From Algoriphagus terrigena DSM 22685 (GTDB taxonomy: Bacteria; Bacteroidota; Bacteroidia; Cytophagales; Cyclobacteriaceae), in NCBI RefSeq assembly GCF_000429445.1, contig NZ_AUBW01000007.1, positions 62,001-126,000 of the forward strand: a DNA stretch of 64,000 nt, read 5' to 3'. The position numbers and the translations under genes were made by a program. The notes below the pieces were generated by a model that was given only the letters and a program-made list of their open reading frames with translations, was not told the origin of the DNA and ran no database searches. Positions 6,770 through 15,069 of the stretch are shown in pieces (the stretch's first letter is position 1; each line of letters begins with the position of its first letter).

Positions 6770-9141
6770 TGTTTTTTGTTCAAAAGGGTAGAATTAAACA
6801 GCTTCAAGATGCGCTTGTACTCGTCAGTCCAGCTGCTAGGCTCCACAAATCCGTGGTCTTCGACCGGATAGACGGCCATTTCCCAATTGTCTTTGCCGAG
6901 TTCGATCAAGCGCTGGGAAAGGCGCACCACATCTTGGAAATGTACGTTGACGTCCAGCATCCCATGGGCGATCAGTAGATTTCCCTGCAGACCTTCCGCA
7001 AAATAGATCGGAGAGGAGCGGCGATAGGCGATCGGGTCTTCCTCCGGGGTGTTCAGGATATTGGCAGTGTAGCCGTGATTGTAGTGAGCCCAATCGGTCA
7101 CCGAACGGAGTGCGCCTCCGGAAGTGAAGATGTCTCCGTGATTGAACAAGGCCATCAAGGTGATGAATCCGCCGTAGCTGCCGCCGTAGATCCCGATTTT
7201 GCCGGTCTCAACGCCGTGCTCAGCCATGAGAAATTTAGCGCCATCGACTTGGTCAGAGAGATCTTTGCCACCCATGTGGCGATAGATGCCCGTTCTCCAA
7301 TCGCGACCGTAGCCAGCCGAAGCGCGGTAGTCGATGTCCAAAACGGTGTATCCAAGGTCGGTCAGCAGGTTGTGAAACATGTACTCACGGAAGTAGCTGC
7401 TCCACCATTTGTGGACGTTTTGGAGGTAACCGGCGCCGTGGACGAAGATGACAGCGGCACCGTTTTTCTTGGAGGCTTCCGGGAGATACAATCTCGCCGG
7501 AACTTGCGCTCCGTCTTGCGCGGTGAACCGTACGATCTGTGGATCCCGCCAGTTGTAGGCTTTGAATTCGGCGCTTTGACCGGAGGTTAATTTTTCTGCG
7601 ACAGATCCGGCTTTGTTGTCCTGAACGTAAAGTTCCGCCGGAATATTGCTGTAGGAGTAGATGATGGCGAGTTTCTTCTCGTCTGGAGAAAGCGTCACCT
7701 CATTGTTTCCGGTCATTGTGGTGAGTTTTTCCATCGCTCCACCCAGCACAGGCATCTTATAGAAATGTCTTTCGCCCGGATCAACCTCTGACGTGGTCAG
7801 ATACCAAGACTTTTTGTCTTTCGATAGAAAAGGACTGAAAACCTCGTACTTGCCGGAAGTGAGGGCTTTTTTCTCACCGCTCGTTACATTCAAAAGGTAC
7901 AGATGAGAATAGCCGCTCTCCTCTGACTGGAAATAGATGTGCTGGTTGTCCGGCAACCAACCGAAGGTGCCACCACCAAATCCACCACCGACGCCGGGTC
8001 CTCCGATCCAGGCTTCGTCTCGCTGACGATCCAGGGTTTTGAGTTCTCCGGTCTCCAGATTCACTTCGGTTATCCATCGGTCTTTGTTGTCAAATGCTCT
8101 GGCTTGGATGATCGCATGCTTACCATCGGGCGAAAAAGCCGGGCTGGAAAGCGTCACGGCGCGCTCTTTTTCTTCCCATGTTTTTTCTGGATAATCTTTT
8201 ACATAGTCCGGCAAATCCTTGATTCCCGGCAGATTTGAGATGCCGACGAAGTAGACGGAGTCACGGGTGAGATCGTATATGCCAATTTCCACTTTTGTAG
8301 GAGTGTTTCCGACCTTTGATCTCGTCTTGAGATTCTCGGTGTATCCGGAAGCATCGACGTAGTTGGGAACGCCGGTGTCCTTGTTGGTCGACGGAGTGAA
8401 AACAGAGAAAGTCGCAAATTTTTCGTCTGGAGAAAGCTGGAGATTTGTCAGGTTTTTGCCTTGTGTATAATAGACAAACTCCCCCGCATCCTCGCGGATG
8501 GATTCTCGATAGGCCTTGGATTTCTCCTGAGCTTCTTTTCGCTCGCGGACTACGCCAAGCAAAGCCAGGTTTTCGGCTTCGACAAAGCCCGCCTTCGCAT
8601 CTGCGGAATTAGCTCCGGCAGCCGCTGGTTTGGAGCCGTTGGAGATGCTGGTGACCTTAGTGATCCCTTTAGTGGAGCGATCAAGGACGTAGATATTTCC
8701 CCCGGAATTGAAGGAAATCCTGTTTTCATTTGCCAGAAATCGCAGATTGGTTACGGGCTCGGACCATTCCAAGAGGGTAGAGGTGGTCTTTTTCTTTTGC
8801 TCCTCCAGCAAGATCGCATTGTCCTTGCGGTAGATTCTCAGGCTTTGATCCGAGTTGAAGGCTGACTGCGGTTTTGAAAGCGATTTTTCTTCCGCCCAAT
8901 GGACTTTTGAGATCTGAGTGGGGTTTGAGAGATCAATCTTGTACAGTGAATCAACCGGATCTTTTTCCAGATTATACTTGAAAAAAATCTGTTTGCTGTC
9001 CTCGCTCCACTCAGGGGAGGAAGGAAAGACGCCCATCCACTTGGGATCTCGCATGATGTAATCGACGGTGAGAGGAGTTTGGGCCGTAGCTTCTGTCAGT
9101 AGGAATAGCAGAACCGGCAGTAGAAGTAGTTTTCTCTGCAT
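6766..9141 (-). CDS. S9 family peptidase (dipeptidyl-peptidase IV/prolyl oligopeptidase type)
   Basis: The protein has 791 residues with a Sec signal peptide (MQRKLLLLPVLLFLLTEATAQ). It has an N-terminal beta-propeller (about 40-520) and a C-terminal alpha/beta-hydrolase domain. The catalytic triad is visible: Ser655 in GIYGGSYGG, Asp730 in AHGMLDVNVH and His763 in PVEDHGF. HGAGYLQNVHKWW before the nucleophile fits the oxyanion region. Family members release dipeptides or cleave after proline in the periplasm. It is followed with a 4-base overlap by ggt and preceded after 27 bases by an Hpt gene. Confidence 0.94.
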   Translation of the reverse strand: MQRKLLLLPVLLFLLTEATAQTPLTVDYIMRDPKWMGVFPSSPEWSEDSKQIFFKYNLEKDPVDSLYKIDLSNPTQISKVHWAEEKSLSKPQSAFNSDQSLRIYRKDNAILLEEQKKKTTSTLLEWSEPVTNLRFLANENRISFNSGGNIYVLDRSTKGITKVTSISNGSKPAAAGANSADAKAGFVEAENLALLGVVRERKEAQEKSKAYRESIREDAGEFVYYTQGKNLTNLQLSPDEKFATFSVFTPSTNKDTGVPNYVDASGYTENLKTRSKVGNTPTKVEIGIYDLTRDSVYFVGISNLPGIKDLPDYVKDYPEKTWEEKERAVTLSSPAFSPDGKHAIIQARAFDNKDRWITEVNLETGELKTLDRQRDEAWIGGPGVGGGFGGGTFGWLPDNQHIYFQSEESGYSHLYLLNVTSGEKKALTSGKYEVFSPFLSKDKKSWYLTTSEVDPGERHFYKMPVLGGAMEKLTTMTGNNEVTLSPDEKKLAIIYSYSNIPAELYVQDNKAGSVAEKLTSGQSAEFKAYNWRDPQIVRFTAQDGAQVPARLYLPEASKKNGAAVIFVHGAGYLQNVHKWWSSYFREYMFHNLLTDLGYTVLDIDYRASAGYGRDWRTGIYRHMGGKDLSDQVDGAKFLMAEHGVETGKIGIYGGSYGGFITLMALFNHGDIFTSGGALRSVTDWAHYNHGYTANILNTPEEDPIAYRRSSPIYFAEGLQGNLLIAHGMLDVNVHFQDVVRLSQRLIELGKDNWEMAVYPVEDHGFVEPSSWTDEYKRILKLFNSTLLNKKQ

Positions 9142-9168
9142 GAGTTAGGGATAGGTGGTTTATGAAAT

Positions 9169-9504
9169 TTAGTTTAGTTCCGAAACGAACTTTGTCAATT
9201 CGGTTTCGATGATCCTGATCTGCTCTTGGAGTAAATCATTGAGCGGTCCAGACGTCTCCAGATTGGCCTCGATCTCTTCGAGGGTTTTTCTGGTTTTGAT
9301 CGCGCCGATATAGCTCATACTTGGCTTGGCTTTGTGACAGCGTTTTTTGATCGTGACAAAGTCCTCCCCCTGATACAATACCGTCAACTCTTTCAAATCT
9401 TTGATATTGGTGTCCAAGATTATTTGGATCATTTCCCGGATCATATCTGGATCATCGTCTCCAAAATACTGATAAATGGACTGCTCACTGATGAGTTGGT
9501 ACAT
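9169..9504 (-). CDS. Stand-alone histidine phosphotransfer (Hpt) domain protein
   Basis: The protein has 111 residues and is almost wholly a single helical Hpt domain. The phospho-accepting His57 lies in RCHKAKPSMSYIGA, which matches the HxxKPS-type motif of phosphorelay intermediates. There is no kinase or receiver domain in the protein and none encoded nearby, so its partners are elsewhere. The gene ends 27 bases before the S9 peptidase gene on the same strand and may share a transcript with it; whether this is functional is unknown. Confidence 0.85.
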   Translation of the reverse strand: MYQLISEQSIYQYFGDDDPDMIREMIQIILDTNIKDLKELTVLYQGEDFVTIKKRCHKAKPSMSYIGAIKTRKTLEEIEANLETSGPLNDLLQEQIRIIETELTKFVSELN

Positions 9505-9612
9505 GTGCGGAAAAACGAGGGTGTAAACTGATAAAAATCGATGTTTGGTGTCGACGAGTTAAAATAGAAAACATTTTTCAAAAAGTCTTATTTCCCGTCC
9601 ATGAGTTTTATT

Positions 9613-9647
9613 TTTGGGCTTCCAAATCACCTCAATCTGTAATTTTG
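9613..9647 (+). promoter_or_regulatory. Promoter of the 53-residue membrane protein gene
   Basis: TTTG (9613-9616) and TAATTTTG (9640-9647) are separated by 23 bases, at the long end of the Bacteroidota range. The ATG of the small gene follows 25 bases later. Confidence 0.45.
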
Positions 9648-9672
9648 CTCCAAAATCCTGGAATTTAAGATC

Positions 9673-9834
9673 ATGACCAAAAGCAAGAAAATTTTCCTTA
9701 CTCTATTTGTCATCTTCATGTTGATTATGCTTTGGATCGGCTATGACATCTCCAGAAGGACAACTTTCCCCGGATCCAAAGGCAACCTCAAGGAACGGAT
9801 ATCCACGGATACGGAGACAGAAAAGAAACAGTGA
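9673..9834 (+). CDS. Small single-span membrane protein
   Basis: An ATG at 9673 opens 53 codons ending in TGA. The product has a basic N-terminus (MTKSKKIF), one hydrophobic helix (residues 8-22), then a conserved-looking stretch YDISRRTTFPGSKGNLKERI and a charged tail. The layout predicts an inner-membrane anchor with the C-terminal half on one side. A promoter precedes it and a weak terminator follows, which supports a real gene. I recall similar short proteins in Cytophagales but cannot name a function. It is not fused to or overlapping any neighbour. Confidence 0.68.
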   Translation: MTKSKKIFLTLFVIFMLIMLWIGYDISRRTTFPGSKGNLKERISTDTETEKKQ

Positions 9835-9862
9835 GATCATCGATATCATTGTCAAGTGGGCT

Positions 9863-9896
9863 AATAGTTGTCCACTCGCCACTGGGGCTATTTTTT
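9863..9896 (+). terminator. Weak terminator after the small membrane protein gene
   Basis: AATAGTT can pair with GGCTATT (two G-U pairs), followed by a run of six T. It lies 29 bases after the stop codon. Confidence 0.4.
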
Positions 9897-9922
9897 AGAG
9901 ATTCTCAAGGAAAAATCAACAC

Positions 9923-10567
9923 ATGGAACACCTGATGACAAGGCAACTCGACCGGATTTTGAAAGAAGGTGGAGCCGAATATGATTGGCAGACAGAGCTC
10001 GACGTCAATCCAAAATTCCTCGATCTGAAAGGAAAAGCCTGGCTCAAGGAGACCATCGATGAGCTGGGAGGAAAAGGAACGCTTCCTTTGCTGGAGAAAC
10101 TGAAGTTTGATTTCAAACTCGGTCGAACGCTGATCATCTGGGACGACGAGCTGCATTTCAACCGATATCGGCTGACGACGTTTCGGTCAGAGTTGTATTC
10201 CGAATGGACATTTTCTTTTGCAGAGGGTCATAAACGGCTCTGCCGCACCTATGAAAAGGAGTGCTTGAAAGGAGGCTTGCAACATCGGATTTGGATCGGC
10301 CCGCCCGTTGCAAAAAGCATCTTCGGCGAGGCCTCGGAGTCGGGAGACCTTACCGGAAATGGTGCGATTGGTTGGAAGTTACTCGCTTACAATGATGTGC
10401 AGTATGACCTCCAGACTCGGATTCACGGATACAAACTGATCCGCCTTTCGCCTTATGAGACACTTATGACCGGCGGCTCTCTGAAGCGGCTGGATCAACT
10501 TTTGGTCAATCCCAATGAGGAGCAGCGAGCGATGCTCTACAATTGGCTGAAAAGGAAGATTGGTTAA
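9923..10567 (+). CDS. Uncharacterised cytoplasmic protein
   Basis: The protein has 214 residues, no signal peptide and no membrane segment. I do not recognise the family. It has mixed charge, with features such as LGRTLIIWDDELHFNRYRL in the middle, HRIWIGPPVAKSIFGEA, and a helical C-terminus (SLKRLDQLLVNPNEEQRAMLYNWLKRKIG). A run of aromatic and charged residues suggests a compact globular fold. It sits between the small membrane protein gene and an oxidoreductase on the same strand, 87 bases before the latter. The composition and codon use resemble its neighbours, so it is probably a lineage-conserved gene. Confidence 0.72.
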   Translation: MEHLMTRQLDRILKEGGAEYDWQTELDVNPKFLDLKGKAWLKETIDELGGKGTLPLLEKLKFDFKLGRTLIIWDDELHFNRYRLTTFRSELYSEWTFSFAEGHKRLCRTYEKECLKGGLQHRIWIGPPVAKSIFGEASESGDLTGNGAIGWKLLAYNDVQYDLQTRIHGYKLIRLSPYETLMTGGSLKRLDQLLVNPNEEQRAMLYNWLKRKIG

Positions 10568-10654
10568 TTTAGCCTGGAAAGCCGCCAGTTGGAAGGTGAT
10601 ACAACGAAGCGGAAAAGTAATAGGAAGTAGCATCGTCCATCAGACAATAATCTT

Positions 10655-11653
10655 ATGAAAGCAATCGTACTTCAGCGTAACCTTGACTCAAAGATAGAAT
10701 TGGTATCCATGCCTGATCCTGAGCTGATGCCGGGAGAAGCGCTGGTCCGGATCAAAGCCGCCGCGCTCAATCACCGGGATGAGTGGTGCCGCCAGGGACT
10801 TTATCCCAATCTTTCCGATGGCGTGGTGTTGGGCTCAGATGGTGCCGGAGTGGTGGAGAAAGTCTGTGACGAAAGCAATTCGGCTTGGATCGGGAAAGAG
10901 GTAATCATCAATCCGGCGATGTTTTGGGGCGAGGATCAAAGAGCCCAATCCAAGGATTTTAAGATATTGGGAATGCCGCGAAACGGCACTTTTGGAGAAT
11001 ACATCGCCATCCCTGTCGACCGATTGCATCATAAACCTGAACATTTGACCTGGGAGGAGGCTGCAGCTTTGCCTTTGGCGGGTTTGACTGCTTTTCGTGC
11101 GTTGACCTACCAAGGACAGGCGAAGGCCGGCGATCAGGTGCTCGTGACGGGAATCGGAGGAGGTGTGGCGCAGTTTGCCGCCCAGTATGCAAAGGCCCTG
11201 GGAGTGACACTCTCAGTCAGCAGCAGCCGAAGCGCAAAACTTGAGAAAGCAAAAGCCCTTGGAGCGGACTTCGGCTTCAACTACCTCGAACCTGACTGGA
11301 TTGAGCAAGCGCTGCAAGCCGCGGGCGGATTTGACGTGATCATTGACGGTGCGGCGGGAGATGCGATTAATAATTTGATCCATGTCTGCAAACCCGGTGG
11401 ACGAATCGTGCTATACGGAGCGACCATGGGAATTCCCAATAAATTGGAAGCGAGAAAGGTCTATTGGAATCAGCTGAAAATCATGGGTTCCACCATGGGG
11501 TCGGATCGGGATTTTCGCCAGATGGTTGCTTTTGTAGAAGAGAAAGGGATCCGCCCTGAGCTCGATCAAATCTTCAGCTTGGAAGAAGCCGAAAAGGCAT
11601 TTGAAAAGATGAAGGCGGGGGATCAGTTTGGGAAAATTGTCTTCAAACTTTGA
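10655..11653 (+). CDS. Zinc-binding-type medium-chain dehydrogenase/quinone oxidoreductase
   Basis: The protein has 332 residues. It has an N-terminal GroES-like domain with ALNHRDEWCRQG and GSDGAGVVEKV, and a C-terminal Rossmann domain with a variant nucleotide-binding motif, TGIGGGVAQFAAQYAKALG, near residue 165. The pattern SSRSAKLEKAKALGAD places it in the MDR quinone-oxidoreductase/alcohol-dehydrogenase group, usually NADPH-dependent. The structural zinc cysteines (CxxCxxC) are absent, as in quinone oxidoreductases. The substrate is unknown. Its 3' end overlaps the convergent PGDYG-type gene by 11 bases. Confidence 0.87.
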   Translation: MKAIVLQRNLDSKIELVSMPDPELMPGEALVRIKAAALNHRDEWCRQGLYPNLSDGVVLGSDGAGVVEKVCDESNSAWIGKEVIINPAMFWGEDQRAQSKDFKILGMPRNGTFGEYIAIPVDRLHHKPEHLTWEEAAALPLAGLTAFRALTYQGQAKAGDQVLVTGIGGGVAQFAAQYAKALGVTLSVSSSRSAKLEKAKALGADFGFNYLEPDWIEQALQAAGGFDVIIDGAAGDAINNLIHVCKPGGRIVLYGATMGIPNKLEARKVYWNQLKIMGSTMGSDRDFRQMVAFVEEKGIRPELDQIFSLEEAEKAFEKMKAGDQFGKIVFKL

Positions 11654-12134
11654 CTTCCTCGTAGGTTTCTTTGAATTCCTTCCTCGCCACGCGATAGATC
11701 TCACTTTTGTCGACCGGCGCGACCAAAAAGTCTCCCGGCTTGACGACGATCGATTCTTTCCAAGGAGCTTGAAACTCCATAATCTCTGCTGCTCCGAATT
11801 TTTCAAAATCCATCGCTGAGATATTGTATGCGTATATTTCTCCCACCGGGCGGTAGCATCCCCAGCCGTCGCCGAGCGAGTGCAGCAGGATGTATTTTTT
11901 CTCAAATGTGTCGGCTTTGATCAGATAGCTCTCTTTGGCCGAGGTTTGGTTTTCCACCAGCCAGTCTCCCGGTCCAGCGGTGTTTTTGGTTTCGATTCCA
12001 TCACTGGTGACGGTGACGACTTCCAAGCCTGGCTTTGCCTTTTTTGCACGGATCAGACTCTTTTTCTTATAATGCTTTCCCTGCGTCTGCATCAGTGGCA
12101 AAAAGTAGTCAAGCATTTCTAACTGGGTGATCAT
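11643..12134 (-). CDS. PGDYG-type protein with a duplicated motif
   Basis: The protein has 163 residues and looks cytoplasmic. Two copies of a similar unit are visible: GPGDWLVENQ...YLIKADTFEKKY (about residues 54-80) and KPGDFLVAPVDKSEIYRVARKEFKETYE (about 132-160). Both resemble the short PGDYG family, in which a PGD turn is followed by a beta strand and an F-x-x-x-Y pattern. No biochemical role is known. It converges on and overlaps the oxidoreductase gene. The family name is a moderate-confidence recollection; the internal duplication is seen directly. Confidence 0.6.
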   Translation of the reverse strand: MITQLEMLDYFLPLMQTQGKHYKKKSLIRAKKAKPGLEVVTVTSDGIETKNTAGPGDWLVENQTSAKESYLIKADTFEKKYILLHSLGDGWGCYRPVGEIYAYNISAMDFEKFGAAEIMEFQAPWKESIVVKPGDFLVAPVDKSEIYRVARKEFKETYEEVKV

Positions 12135-12232
12135 GGGCGAAATCGGTTCAGCTTTTTTGGAGTTTTCAAGTTAGGAAATTGATTGCCAATTCATTCAGGT
12201 CAAAGACAAAATCCATTACCTTTTTGATCTAC

Positions 12233-12565
12233 TCAATCCAGATCATGCTCGAAGAGAAAGTTCTGATAAGCATTCTTAAGCTCTTTCAGGGTCTTTTCCT
12301 CGGTCAGATCAAGAGCCAGAGCGATGCCTTTTTCAAATAGCAAGCGAGCTTTCTGAATTTGACTCAGGGCCTCAAAAAAATGTGCAGCTGGAAAATAGAC
12401 CGCCAAATAATCCGGGTGGTGTTCCAAAATAAAATCAAAGAGCTGCTCAGCCTCATCGGCGTCCTTTTCCCGAAGTTCCAGAGCCAAAGCGTAATAGTTG
12501 AAGGGGTTCTCTGGTTCTTCCTCTATAAAGGTCCGCAGTAACTGCAGCCTGTCCAAATTGCCCAT
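12233..12565 (-). CDS. Small tetratricopeptide-repeat protein
   Basis: The protein has 110 residues, is all helical and is acidic, with about two TPR units (NPFNYYALALELREKDADEAEQLFDFILEHHPDY, then AVYFPAAHFFEALSQIQKARLLFEKGI). It has no signal peptide. Such proteins are protein-interaction adaptors. It is divergent from etfB with a 75-base spacer, and no function can be deduced from context. Confidence 0.8.
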   Translation of the reverse strand: MGNLDRLQLLRTFIEEEPENPFNYYALALELREKDADEAEQLFDFILEHHPDYLAVYFPAAHFFEALSQIQKARLLFEKGIALALDLTEEKTLKELKNAYQNFLFEHDLD

Positions 12566-12640
12566 TGAATAGTTTTTTTAATTAGCGGTTGCCTGTTATT
12601 TTCACGCAAAATAAATCTAAAATAATCTAACTCTAAACCA

Positions 12641-13378
12641 ATGAAGATTCTTGTTTGTATCACGCACGTGCCGGACACGACTTCCAAGATTCAGTTCACT
12701 GCCAACAATACCAAGTTTGATACCACAGGAGTTCAGTTTATCATCGGGCCATATGATGATTATGCGTTGGCTCGGGCGGTAGAGTTGAGAGATCAGACGG
12801 GTGGCACCTTGACTGCCTTGAATGTGGGAGAAGCTGAGACGGAACCAACCCTTCGCAAGTCACTCGCGATCGGCGCCGATGACGCGATTCGCGTCAATTC
12901 CTTTCCAAAGGATTCATTTTTCGTAGCCAAGCAGATTGCCCATTACGCCAAGGAAGGTGGATACGACTTGATCCTGATGGGTCGGGAGTCGATAGATTTC
13001 AACGGTGGGATGGTTCACGGCATGGTCGGTGAATTGCTCGGTATGCCGTCATTTTCTCCGGTGATGAAGCTGGAGGTGGACGGCACCACGGTGAAGATGG
13101 CAAGAGAAATCGAAGGCGGAAAAGAACAGCTGGAAGCTCAACTGCCACTGATCGCAGGATGCCAAGAGCCGATTGCTGAGTGGAAAATCCCGAATATGAG
13201 AGGCATCATGTCCGCCCGCACCAAGCCCCTGAAAGTGGTAGAACCAGTCAGTCAGGAAACTCAGGCTGAGGCTACAAGTTTCCAACTTCCGCCAGCCAAA
13301 GGCTCGGTAAAACTGATCGACAAAGACAATGTCGCGGAGCTGGTGAAGTTGCTCAAAAACGAAGCAAAAGTACTTTAA
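12641..13378 (+). CDS. etfB: Electron transfer flavoprotein beta subunit
   Basis: The protein has 245 residues, the family's usual length. It starts MKILVCITHVPDTTSKI and contains the ETF-beta signatures AVELRDQTGGTLTALNVGE, LILMGRESIDFNGGMV and PNMRGIMSARTKPL. Together with EtfA it forms the FAD/AMP-containing heterodimer that carries electrons from acyl-CoA dehydrogenases toward ETF-quinone oxidoreductase. etfA follows after 35 bases, so the two are co-transcribed. 3-Hydroxybutyryl-CoA dehydrogenase is encoded 3.6 kb downstream, consistent with beta-oxidation chemistry. Confidence 0.96.
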   Translation: MKILVCITHVPDTTSKIQFTANNTKFDTTGVQFIIGPYDDYALARAVELRDQTGGTLTALNVGEAETEPTLRKSLAIGADDAIRVNSFPKDSFFVAKQIAHYAKEGGYDLILMGRESIDFNGGMVHGMVGELLGMPSFSPVMKLEVDGTTVKMAREIEGGKEQLEAQLPLIAGCQEPIAEWKIPNMRGIMSARTKPLKVVEPVSQETQAEATSFQLPPAKGSVKLIDKDNVAELVKLLKNEAKVL

Positions 13379-13413
13379 TAGATTTTTTATAAATTATTAT
13401 AAATCAAGATATT

Positions 13414-14382
13414 ATGTCAATTTTAGTATATATAGAGCAGGCCGAGGGAAAAGTAAAAAAGACCAGCCTTGAGGCGGTTTCTTTTGCGGCAGCCCTCTCA
13501 GCTCAGACCGGTGAAGGGGAAGTGATCGCAGTGGCTTTGGGGACGGTGGATAGTTCCGAATTAACAGCTGTAGGTAAGGCAGGAGCGGCTAAAGTATTGC
13601 ATGCCGATGACGCCAGACTGACCGCTGGAGTGATTCAAGCTCATGCGGCTGCAGTGGCGCAGGCTTTTGCATCTGTGGGTGCGAAGACTCTGGTATTGGC
13701 CAAGTCGTCTCTTGGTGACGCCGTAGCGGCGAGACTTGCGATCAAGTTGAACGCGGGCCTGGTGTCCAATGTGGTGGAACTTCCAAACACTTCCGGCGGA
13801 TATCTGGTAAAACGAAGTATCTATACAGGCAAGGCTTTTGCCGAATCCTCCATTACTACTGAAAACAAAATCCTGGCTGTGAAGAAAAATGCCGTAGATC
13901 TCAAAACCGATGGCGCAGATGCCGCAGTGGAGAAGATCTCGGTGAATCTGTCAGATTCTGATTTTGCATCCAAAATTACGTCTACCGACAGAGCAACCGG
14001 CGAAATACTGCTTCCTGAGGCTGATATCGTGGTATCTGGTGGCAGAGGTCTGAAAGGCCCGGAAAACTGGGGAATGCTTGAAGACCTCGCCAAGGTGTTG
14101 GGAGCGGCCACGGGTTGCTCCAAACCGGTATCGGATATCGGATGGCGACCACACCATGAGCACGTAGGACAAACCGGTGTAAAAGTTGCCCCTAGTTTAT
14201 ACATTGCCATAGGAATTTCAGGAGCGATTCAACATCTTGCGGGAGTTAACTCCTCGAAATGTATCGTGGTAATCAACAAAGATCCCGAGGCGCCATTTTT
14301 CAAAGCCGCAGACTATGGGATTGTTGGAGATGCTTTTGAGGTAGTACCCAAGCTAACAGAGGCACTAAAAGCTGAACTTTAA
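13414..14382 (+). CDS. etfA: Electron transfer flavoprotein alpha subunit
   Basis: The protein has 322 residues. The C-terminal FAD-binding domain shows VVSGGRGLKGPENW, then DIGWRPHHEHVGQTGVKVAPSLYIAIGISGAIQH and INKDPEAPFFKAADYGIVGD, all standard EtfA signatures. It pairs with the upstream EtfB. The nuclease gene begins 5 bases after its stop codon, pointing to a three-gene transcript etfB-etfA-bfn that ends at the terminator at 14994. Confidence 0.96.
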   Translation: MSILVYIEQAEGKVKKTSLEAVSFAAALSAQTGEGEVIAVALGTVDSSELTAVGKAGAAKVLHADDARLTAGVIQAHAAAVAQAFASVGAKTLVLAKSSLGDAVAARLAIKLNAGLVSNVVELPNTSGGYLVKRSIYTGKAFAESSITTENKILAVKKNAVDLKTDGADAAVEKISVNLSDSDFASKITSTDRATGEILLPEADIVVSGGRGLKGPENWGMLEDLAKVLGAATGCSKPVSDIGWRPHHEHVGQTGVKVAPSLYIAIGISGAIQHLAGVNSSKCIVVINKDPEAPFFKAADYGIVGDAFEVVPKLTEALKAEL

Positions 14383-14387
14383 TTTTT

Positions 14388-14987
14388 GTGGAAAAACTCG
14401 TAGAACTGGAGATTTTGGGGCTTTCGTCCAATCATTCCCAATCGGGGTCGTTTACCCTGGTCATGGGACAAGTGGAGGGGAGTAGGAGATTGCCTATCGT
14501 CATTGGGATGTTTGAAGCTCAGGCGATAGCGATTGAGATTGAAAAAATCATCCCAAACCGGCCGATGACCCACGATTTATTCAAATCATTTTCTGACAGT
14601 TTCAAGTTCGAAATTGAAAAGATTGTCATCTCGGATATGAAAGAGGGGGTTTTCTATGCCAAAATCCATTGTAAAAACAGTGCCACACTGGTAGAAATTG
14701 ACAGCAGACCTTCAGACGCGATCGCGATCGCAGTCAGGTTTGCAGCTCCGATATTCTGCGCCGAGAAAGTGATGTCAGAGGCTGCGATTGAATTCACAGA
14801 AGAAGACAAAAAACTGGAGAGCAAAAAGGAAATCGACGCGCCACCTCAGAAGGCAAGTCCGAAAAAGGAGGGATCTCTAAAAGATTTCAGCCTGGACAAG
14901 CTCAATCAGCTGCTGGAAAAAGCCATCAACAACGAAGATTACGAAAGAGCCGCCCGGATACGGGATGAAATAAACAAGAGAAATTGA
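14388..14987 (+). CDS. Bifunctional nuclease family protein with a C-terminal UVR motif
   Basis: The GTG at 14388, 5 bases after etfA, gives 199 residues. The N-terminal DUF151/bifunctional-nuclease domain contains LPIVIGMFEAQAIAIEIE, RPMTHDLF, and IDSRPSDAIAIAVR. A charged linker leads to a UvrB/UvrC-type motif (LNQLLEKAINNEDYERAARIRDEINKR), a helical hairpin that mediates protein interaction. Plant and bacterial homologues have DNase/RNase activity. The etf-bfn arrangement recurs in Bacteroidota, though a mechanistic link with electron transfer is not known. Confidence 0.92.
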   Translation: MEKLVELEILGLSSNHSQSGSFTLVMGQVEGSRRLPIVIGMFEAQAIAIEIEKIIPNRPMTHDLFKSFSDSFKFEIEKIVISDMKEGVFYAKIHCKNSATLVEIDSRPSDAIAIAVRFAAPIFCAEKVMSEAAIEFTEEDKKLESKKEIDAPPQKASPKKEGSLKDFSLDKLNQLLEKAINNEDYERAARIRDEINKRN

Positions 14988-14993
14988 AATCAC

Positions 14994-15021
14994 AGCCCCA
15001 ATGAGAATTTGGGGCTTTTTT
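14994..15021 (+). terminator. Terminator of the etfB-etfA-bfn unit
   Basis: AGCCCCAA pairs with TTGGGGCT around a 7-base loop and is followed by a run of T. It begins 7 bases after the nuclease stop codon. Confidence 0.85.
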
Positions 15022-15069
15022 CTTGCCCTGCTTTGGCCTATTTTTAGCCCCGAATCTTAATTCAATTGC

